Source: Phocoena phocoena
Taxonomy: Eukaryota > Chordata > Mammalia > Artiodactyla > Phocoenidae
DNA: 64,000 bases
NCBI RefSeq assembly: GCF_963924675.1
Contig: NC_089232.1
Coordinates: 39,393,159 to 39,457,158 of the forward strand
Direction: 5' to 3'
Shown: positions 25,609-64,000 of the stretch, piece by piece
Numbering within the stretch: the stretch's first letter is position 1
Layout of the letters: every line of letters starts with the position of its first letter
Program-made: the position numbers and the translations under genes
The notes under the pieces: generated by a model
The model's input: the letters and a program-made list of their open reading frames with translations, nothing else
Told to the model about the DNA's origin: nothing
Databases searched by the model: none

Positions 25609-25640
25609 TTTATTTAAATACACACACAATTTTATTTATT
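25609..25640 (-). terminator. PAPOLG: Candidate alternative poly(A) signals
   Basis: Three AATAAA hexamers on the minus strand (25640-25635, 25636-25631, 25614-25609) sit around a TGTGTGTG run. They could end a shorter 3' UTR. The TG run lies very close to the first two signals, so use is uncertain. Confidence 0.3.
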
Positions 25641-26097
25641 AGAAAAAAATTTTTTTACACTAAAGTTCTGTTTATTGGTCTGTTCAGTCTGTTCTGATCT
25701 GAACCACAAACATGGAGAAATAAGAAATTTAAGGCTACCAAAATCAAAGGATTAGGATCTTTAATGATAAATCCTATTTTTTTTTTTTTTTACCATTTCT
25801 AATCATTATTCTAAGCTATTCTACTCTGATCATTCTTAGGTTGAAATTTGTTGAACTTAAGTTTGACCCTGTTAATGAATCTAAGTTAAGTGAAGACACA
25901 AATCTAATCATACACCTTTTTCTAAATACTGATGAAGTTTCATCTGAGATATATAAAGAAATGGAGAGAAATTCAGTGTTCCAGAGTCCTTCATTAGCCC
26001 ACTTTACTAGTTAAGAGCCACAGTACATTTTCAGAAATACACCACAGAAAAATCTTAAGAAAACTGCAAAGAGTTTGGGATTATTCAATCCTGAAAA

Positions 26098-26262
26098 GCT
26101 GTGGTTCCTAACTTTTGTTTAAGGGTCGTGACCACTTTGAGAAGCTGATGAAATTATGAACTTTCCCTCAGAAAAATGTATATGAACAAAAACTTCTTAT
26201 ATACACTTGCAAGGGATTCCCTACAGTCCATGATCCGCAGGTTAGGAATTTCTATTTCAAAG
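26098..26262 (+). repeat. hAT-type MITE remnant in the 3' UTR
   Basis: Opens GTGGTTCCTAACTTTTG and closes GATCCGCAGGTTAGGAATTTC, an inverted pair typical of small Charlie-group elements, with GAGAAGCTGATGAAATTATG in between. Confidence 0.55.
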
Positions 26263-26779
26263 CTGTGGGACACAGTGGAAAATAAGTTTAGCCCATTTCG
26301 ACGTTGCCCATCTTCACTTCACTTCACTGCAACTATATAGGACAGTAAGCATTTTAATGATGTTACTAAATCGCTGCCTTAAGACAAAAACTCTTATTGT
26401 AAAAGCATCGTCTTATAAAATCCTCTTGCCCCAATTTTACAAGGTTTTAAGCCATTTATCCTGTCTCTCAAATTAGTTGAGTCCCTAAGGTTTAAACTAG
26501 CAGATAACTGTTTCATTGATATATTATTCTTTAGAGCCAGTCACTGAAAAATGAGATTAAAATACCCTTGTGAAAATGAACATGTGTCTACATACTGAAG
26601 AACAGGTTATTTGGCTTTGTAAAATATATTTCTAGTTCTATTTCTAGGTATAGTCTCTACACTTGAAATCAAATGCATCTACCTAGTGCCTGTGAACATA
26701 GCACATAACTGCAGACCATTCCCTCTTACTTACTTGGAACCCTTACAATGGAGGTCTCCTACCATGGTAACAAAATGTA

Positions 26780-27096
26780 CAGTTGACCCTTGAACAATGC
26801 AGGAGTTAGGGGCACCAACCCACTCACCCCAGTTGAAAACACCTGTACTGCTACCTCTGCTTCAAAAACTAAGGAATTGATACATGACTCACCCAAGGGC
26901 AGGAAGCTGAAACAGTCTGGATCGAATCAGGACTCAAACCCTAGTTCTTTCGATTCCACATATTGTGATCTCAATCAAACCTTCCCCTATAATTAAAGTT
27001 CTGTGAAATGAAAATACAAGTACTATATTTATTGAAAAAAATCCACATATAACTGGACCCATGTAGTTCAAATCTGTGTTGTTCAAGGGTCAACTT
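26780..27096. mobile_element. DNA transposon remnant with 18-base inverted ends
   Basis: CAGTTGACCCTTGAACAA at the left is mirrored by TTGTTCAAGGGTCAACT at the right, next to TA on the left. The interior includes a MIR-like stretch (about 26860-26985). It belongs to a common mammalian element that I cannot name with certainty. Confidence 0.7.
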
Positions 27097-27097
27097 G

Positions 27098-27130
27098 ATG
27101 TTCTACCTACTCAATGTTCTACCTACTGTT
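27098..27130. repeat. Short tandem duplication
   Basis: ATGTTCTACCTACT occurs twice, 16-18 bases apart, just outside the right end of the transposon. Confidence 0.8.
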
Positions 27131-29399
27131 CAGGATAGAAAACACTTCATTTCTGACCAAACCCGCTATCTCAAAAGCACCTCATCAACTCCCCAGTTAC
27201 CAAACAGGTTGAAGAATGCTATCTTTGAGAAGTCTAACGTTAAACTCTTGGCTATGTCTTAACCCCATGTCAAATGGACCATTAAAACAAGAGGAATGAC
27301 TATACTACAGTACAAAGGTTAGGCCTGTTGCTTTCTTATTAAAGACAAACTCCGCTAGTTACTCCAAGGAATCGGTTTATATAATAGGGTACACATGGAT
27401 GCATGTATGGGGAATTCTTAAAGCCCTTATTAAAGAAGTTTTCAATCAATCAATGTTTTAAGTCAGGTGACAGTTATTCAGTCCTTGCATAATCATTCTC
27501 TTTTGCTCAAACAGAGTATTTATAGAACAAATCTCAAAATACTTGAATAAAGAAAAAGGGTCAACTAAGAGAACAGCTTTGCCAAGGAAGCTACAACTTG
27601 GTTATGGGATTTCATTCTCGTCTTTTGCTATATAAAAAGTGAATAATGGAACAACCGTTGTTTTCCCCTTGCTCTTCTTTACTTCCAAGAAGTCTTTCTT
27701 CGTAAAAGTTAAACACTAGAATTTCCATTTCAGAGATGTAGGGGTCAGGAACAGGAGTGGGAAAAGAAGGATCCTGCTCTCTGACAATCAGAATTCAAGT
27801 ATTTCAACTCAATGGTAAAGGGCTTGCAAGAGAAAATGGACTATTACTCCACTAGCTAAACGGCATCCCATGAGTCCTATAAACTATATAACCAAGGATT
27901 TTCCCTGCACTATTCAAATGTACCATTTTGTGTTTTTCCTACTGGACCTACTAAATGGTGAGTGAAAGCTGAAGAAGGTAATATATACCAACATTCCTGG
28001 CTGTGTAATCTATACATTTTCGTTTTAAGAGTAATTCAAGCATAATCCATATTTAAAAAATTAGACTAAAGAGAGACAGTAAAGGTTTTAAAGTTTTCTC
28101 TTTGAAAAGATGGTATCTTACAGTACATACAAAAATACTCTGAAAATACATACGACTTCATTTACAAAACACTGAATCAACATATTACAAGAAGAATTAC
28201 ATGGTTATGGATTTTAATAAATGGAGCATGCGTTCATGAAACTTAAAAAATATTAAGAAATGCACTGAAAAAAGCAGTGTAAAAAAAGACAACTCATATA
28301 TTTAAATAAAAATTACAAAGGTCCTGAGCCAATTAATGGTTGGTAACAATGTCATTCAAAAATGCCTTTAGGTTTCAATAAAATCCACTGCTCATTTCTG
28401 CATGCCTAGTCCACAAAGGAACTGTTTGAAGTTGTGGCGGTAAGTAATGGTCAGGAAGTATCATGCCAAGTTAATCGTACATTTCAAAAATACAAGTTTG
28501 CCATACTTAAAGGCATCTTACTGTTGATGCCGGAATGAGTTGCTCCTCAGTAAAAAATACCAGTCAACTAACAAGAAATGGCATGAGATAGGATATGTAA
28601 CAATTTCACCGTTCATATACTGACTTTCAGTATCCTGGTCATATTTTGATTCTTCATAAAGATGCATTTCAAAGGCCTCCATGGGAGGCAAAATATAGAG
28701 AATTTATGGTGCCCAACTCTTATGTAATCACTGGACTAATCCTCCCTGGTAACTATGCAACATTTGGATAGAAAGGCACAATAAAAATTTAAATATTCCG
28801 TGTGCCAATCTGAGAAAAAATAATTTAAATCAACAGAACAGACAATAAGTACATCTACACAAATGAGGAAAGCAGAGAAGATACCTCACATTCATTTATC
28901 TCAGGTTTCACAAAGTGGCTTCAATGATAAAGTAAATGTGTTATTAACATTTGGAAAATTACATTTTTTGTTTTGTTTTTTTGTTTTCAACTTTTTTAGT
29001 TCTATACAATGATTACAACATAAGACTTAAAAAAAAGAGGGGGGCGGTGTTCAGGACTTGTTTTATCAGTGTCCAGAGAGCCAAGAACTGGTTCCCACAA
29101 CAGAGAAACAAGCATCGAAAGTTAAGGCAGTAAAACCTCCAACGCAAAGCCATAATATTGTAGATGATAATTTGATAGCAGGTGATCCTCAGAGAACTGT
29201 ATGTAGCAATCAATGAGAGAATGCTACAGCATCTGCAGGTCAAAGTGTGAGAGTTCAAAAAACCACTTCAAGGTTGTTAGGCCGATGACTGTAACTTTCA
29301 CCTTATTTTATGTATGACAGCCACCTCTATCTTAAAAAGAGTGGCTGCATCTATGCCACTAAATGATTGCATATTCACTTAAGTAAGGAGGCACTGCTT

Positions 29400-60686
<31,287 letters not shown>

Positions 60687-60880
60687 CGCTTCCTGCGCCT
60701 CCCTCACCGGCGAGTCTTTCGCTCTGGGGTCCTGTTCTTGCTCTTCCCTTCTCCTCCTGTCCACTTTCCTCCGCTCGCTTGTAGCTCGCTTGCTCGCTCA
60801 CTGTCTCACTTACTACGGCCGAGGCATCCAACCGAGTAGTGAAAACACCAGAAAACCGGCTCTATTTATGACAATACAGC
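60687..60880 (-). promoter_or_regulatory. PAPOLG: PAPOLG 5' UTR and approximate start region
   Basis: GC-rich sequence directly upstream of the start codon. A five-codon upstream ORF (ATG at 60827-60825, MPRP, stop) would be in the leader if transcription starts above it. A GCCATATTGG motif, holding a reversed CCAAT box, is at about 60890-60899. The start site cannot be fixed from sequence. Confidence 0.5.
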
Positions 60881-61099
60881 GCGGCCGACGCCAATATGGC
60901 GCCTCTTCCCAGCCTGCCCCTCGCCCGCTGAGGACCCGCCCCTGAAGGCCTGGACCCGCCTTGACCCCGCCCCCTCTCCCTTTGGGTCCCTGGAGGCTCC
61001 GGTGGCCCCGCCCACAGAGGCGCCGGCTGCGGTTGCCGACCCCGGTGCAAAGGAGCGTTTGGTCCCCTCCTTTGTCAGTGGGACTGTCAATCCAGACTA

Positions 61100-61679
61100 A
61101 CTGCTTGGAAGGTAATTTGGAACATGTTTTCCTTGTTTCTCTTATTCTCTTATGAAAGCCTATATCATATATTTTTAAAAACTCCACAACCTTGCCTAGC
61201 GAATACTATTTTAACTCTTCCATTATACCACACTTTTAATTTAATCGGTTATAGTCATACATAATCTAATTAACCCACTCGTTGAGGAGATTATGTCGTG
61301 AAAAGGTCACACCCAGGAACGTGGGACTTTGCAGTTACCCCGGAGAGAAGCAAGCTTGTAAATTGGAGGCTAACTGTTTACCTCTAAGTACCGCCCCTGG
61401 TTCATGGCATTCTAGCAGTTAGGTAACGGAGGTTGATAGGAAGGCTGGCAGTTTGCAACAGGAGGATAAATATAAGGCTGAATCAAAATCGCACACTTTC
61501 AAATAGTGGAGATCATGTTCCATGTGAGTGTGAGGATGAAAACGGGAAAATGATGACAAATTTTAAAACGTTAAAGGGCAGAAACAATTTAAAACACTAA
61601 GTCGTTACAAGGAAAAGAATGTCAAGAAGCTGCTTTTTCTTGGATAGAGAGAAGATAGAATCATAGAGAAGACAGAATT
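61100..61679. other. Upstream flank, no gene seen
   Basis: AT content rises again beyond the CpG island. No supported ORF, repeat or divergent gene. Confidence 0.5.
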
Positions 61680-61960
61680 ATTCATTCAAAAATATTTATT
61701 GATAATCTAATCTGTGCCAAGCACTGTGTGAGGCTCCAGTGATTTAATTGTGCATAAAACCAGATGTATATTCTTTAATTTTATGGAGTTTAGAGTTTAG
61801 TGAGGAAACAGTCAAATATAAGTGATATTCTTCTGTTGTAGAACTAAATCGCCTACTATGTGTCAGGCACAGGAGATACTTAATTCCCGCTTTTGAGAAT
61901 TCACAGTCTAGTGAAGGAGAACAAGCATATACAAAGATCATTAAAATATGGTATGGTCCG
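61680..61960 (+). repeat. L2-like LINE remnants
   Basis: TATTTATTGATAATCTAATCTGTGCC, CCAAGCACTGTGTGAGGC and a second ACTATGTGTCAGGCAC with AATTCACAGTCTAGTG suggest two adjoining L2-type pieces. Confidence 0.65.
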
Positions 61961-63000
61961 TGATAAGATGGGGTCAGGGCATTTAGGGAGGCCTAAAGCA
62001 GGCCGCCTAAACCTGAGGTCTGGGATGGTCAATAGTGGCTTCCTGGAATAGGGTATTCGATGATGGAGGAGTTAGGGCAAATTGCGTACATCTGGCCCTG
62101 GGCCCTGGTAAAAGCACCTTCCTGTTCTCTTGGCACATGGACCTCGAGGGTCCCTGCTGCCTCTAGGTTTTGTCTAGGGCTCATTGGAAGGGCTTGTGGT
62201 CTTAGCCCAGAAGCATCACAGGGCTAATTCTTCTCCCACCTCTCCCCATCTCCCCAACAGTTTAGGGAATCTTGCCAGACTGGGAGACAGAAAGTCTCCT
62301 TTCCTCAAGGTTTCTAACCAAGACATTTGTTACTAGTTGCATAGAGTTCTCTTCAGGGCTCAGCCTCGTTTCAAACCCCAAAGCCAGAAAGAGTTGCAGG
62401 CTGATTCTGTTACCTGCACAGGGCAGAGTCCTTAGCTCAGCGCCAGGAACATAGGATTCAATAAATCTAACTCTTATTTACATTGATTACCATAACTCTT
62501 ATCTCCTAATTTTTCTCTTTGTTTATGTATTTAATTTTGAAATATTTCTTTTCCTTCTTTCCTTTCTTTTTCTCTTATAGAATGCTTTTGTTTTGCTTTT
62601 TTCTCTGTATAGAATGCTTTGTTTGCTCTTACCTGCTGCAGTAATTTGGAAGAAAGGTAAACTCTGCTTTCAATTCTACTAGTTCAAGGAAATCCTAAAG
62701 TGTTTCAAAGACAGCTTTAAGCCTTTATTTATGTAATTATCAAAGTCAACATCAGAACAATACTTTTTAATTCTGTTTTACGTTGTTATTTGTAGTTTGC
62801 TTCATTTTTAGTTGTTTCTTCCCATTTCCCCCATCTTTGTTAATCTACCTGGGATTGAATGCCAGTCCCCAACCCCCATTTCAATAAGGACACTTTCTTT
62901 CAAGGAAGAATATGTTTTCCTTTGTGTGTGGGGGGGGTGGTGGTTTACATTGTAGCTGTACTTTTTAAGCTAAAATTTTCCAATTACAAATGTAACCCAT
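61961..63000. other. Upstream flank, no gene seen
   Basis: Contains a T-rich stretch with the duplicated motif TATAGAATGCTTT (about 62576 and 62609). No gene is supported. Confidence 0.5.
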
Positions 63001-63207
63001 GGGACTTCCCTGGCGGTCCAGTGGTTAAGACTTGCCTTCCAATGCAGGGGGTGTGGGCTCAATCCCTGGTCAGTCGATCCCTGATCCCAATGCAGGAGGT
63101 GCTAAGATCCCATATGCCTCATGGTCAAAAAAACCAAAACATAAAACAGAAGCAATATTGTAACAAATTCAATAAAGACTTTAAAAATGGTCCACATCAA
63201 AAAAAAA
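63001..63207 (+). mobile_element. Cetacean SINE with 17-base target duplication
   Basis: GGGACTTCCCTGGCGGTCC head, a partly duplicated middle (CCAATGCAGG occurs twice) and the tail AACAAATTCAATAAAGAC. ACAAATGTAACCCAT precedes the element and recurs directly after it. Confidence 0.94.
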
Positions 63208-63269
63208 TCACAAATGTAACCCATGTTTGTAAAAAAAAAAAAAAGAAAAAAAAAGAAAGAGTGGAAATC

Positions 63270-64000
63270 TCTCCCTCCCTTCCATTCCTAACTCCATTTT
63301 TACTCCCCAGGGAGCCATTATTAACAGCTGGGTATCTATCCTTCCAGAATGTTTTCGATATAACCCAAACTGCATATAAACATGTACCAGAGGTTTTGAT
63401 TTTATTGTTTTTTAATTTTGAAAAATAAATAAAGGGGTCATACTGCACGTGTTGTCCTGCTTCTTTTTTTTTTTAACCAAAAAAATCATGAGCATCTTTC
63501 TATGTTAGTAAATGTTATGGACTGAATTGTGTCCCCCAGATTTCATATGTTGAAGTTCTATTTTCCAGCACCCAAGAATGTGACTATATTTGGAGAGTTT
63601 AAATAAGGTCATTAGTGTGGCCCCTACTCTAGTACGACTGATGTCCTTATAAGAAGAGGAAATTTGGACACAGATGGCACAGAGGAAAGGCCATGTGAAA
63701 GCACAGGAGAAGACTGCCATTTACAAGCCAAGGAGAGAGGCCTCAGAAGAAACCAACCCTGCTGACATGTTGTCTCATATTTCTAGCCTCCAGAACTGTG
63801 AGAAAATAAATCTTTGTTGTTTAAGCCTCCTACCTAGTCTGTGTTACTTTCTTATGGAAGCACTAGCAAACCAATATAGGAAGTATACACCTACTTTTTC
63901 ACAGTAATATGGTATTCTTTGTCATAAATAATATGTAATATTTGTCAAAATATATTTAACCATTTCACTGGTTCATTTGTCTCAGATTTGTTTATATTAT
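63270..64000 (-). mobile_element. Old L1 fragment split by an LTR, cut by window end
   Basis: AGCCATTATTAACAGCTGGG, CTATCCTTCCAGAATG, GAGCATCTTTCTATGTTAG before the LTR and ACAGTAATATGGTATTC, TTTAACCATTTCACTG after it read as one antisense old L1. Confidence 0.65.
63513..63878 (+). mobile_element. MLT1-type (MaLR) solo LTR
   Basis: TGTTATGGACTGAATTGTGT to AGCAAACCAATATA, with GTCCTTATAAGAAGAGG, GCCTCCAGAACTGTGAG and the poly(A) signal AATAAA at about 63806. The order and the length of about 366 bases match MLT1A. No internal retroviral sequence is present. Confidence 0.88.

Larger units (their letters stand above)
25120..29399 (-). other. PAPOLG: Probable PAPOLG 3' UTR
   Basis: The 4.3 kb after the stop are AT-rich with no credible ORF and no copy of the cetacean SINE, in contrast to both flanks, which suggests retained transcribed sequence. 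Two old DNA-transposon remnants lie inside (26098-26262 and 26780-27096). The left edge is inferred from the polyadenylation candidate at 25138-25143. An earlier end near 28212 (ATTAAA), 27022 or 25609-25640 (AATAAA copies) is possible, and alternative poly(A) use is likely. Transcript data would settle it. Confidence 0.5.

Noticed and set aside
62859..63428. 189-residue plus-strand ORF
   Set aside because: It runs through a SINE, its target duplication and an A-rich tract, with no domain.
63513..63878. Complete endogenous retrovirus
   Set aside because: Only one LTR is present, with no internal genes or second LTR.

Overview
This window is mammalian nuclear DNA. Its dominant young repeat is a tRNA-derived SINE with the structure of the cetacean CHR family: about 20 copies, whose youngest three (about 5643, 21526 and 49142) share the same roughly 200-base body and a plain A tail. 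Artiodactyl-type L1 3' ends and an 80-base mariner MITE fit the same assignment. A whale or dolphin is the best guess, probably a toothed whale, but the species cannot be read from the sequence.

There is one protein-coding gene, PAPOLG (poly(A) polymerase gamma), on the minus strand. I traced all 22 coding exons by hand. Every junction has GT/AG borders, the phases match, and the exons sum to 2,226 bases including the stop, which encodes an intact 741-residue protein. Exon 1 lies inside a CpG-rich promoter (about 60250-61080). The stop codon is at 29400-29402. A long AT-rich 3' UTR probably runs left to about 25120.

Layout: 1-25,100 is intergenic DNA with no credible gene. It holds old L2, MIR, L1, LTR and DNA-transposon fragments plus eight or nine cetacean SINEs. 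In human the same side of PAPOLG faces REL. 25,120-29,399 is the probable 3' UTR and holds no SINE of the cetacean family. 29,400-60,686 is the PAPOLG coding span, whose introns carry SINEs, truncated L1s, a mariner MITE, a Tigger-like and a hAT-like transposon, several of them nested. 60,687-61,080 is the 5' UTR and promoter. 61,100-64,000 is upstream flank with an L2-like fragment, a SINE and a MaLR-type LTR sitting in an older L1.

I found no new multigene system. The most useful second-look items are the intronic 80-base mariner hairpin, a tandem (NAGNAG) splice acceptor at exon 17, the lengthened Ser/Pro-rich linker of PAPOLG, nested insertions with readable target-site duplications, and a poly(A)-only insertion. 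Repeat family names come from memory of consensus sequences, not from a database search.
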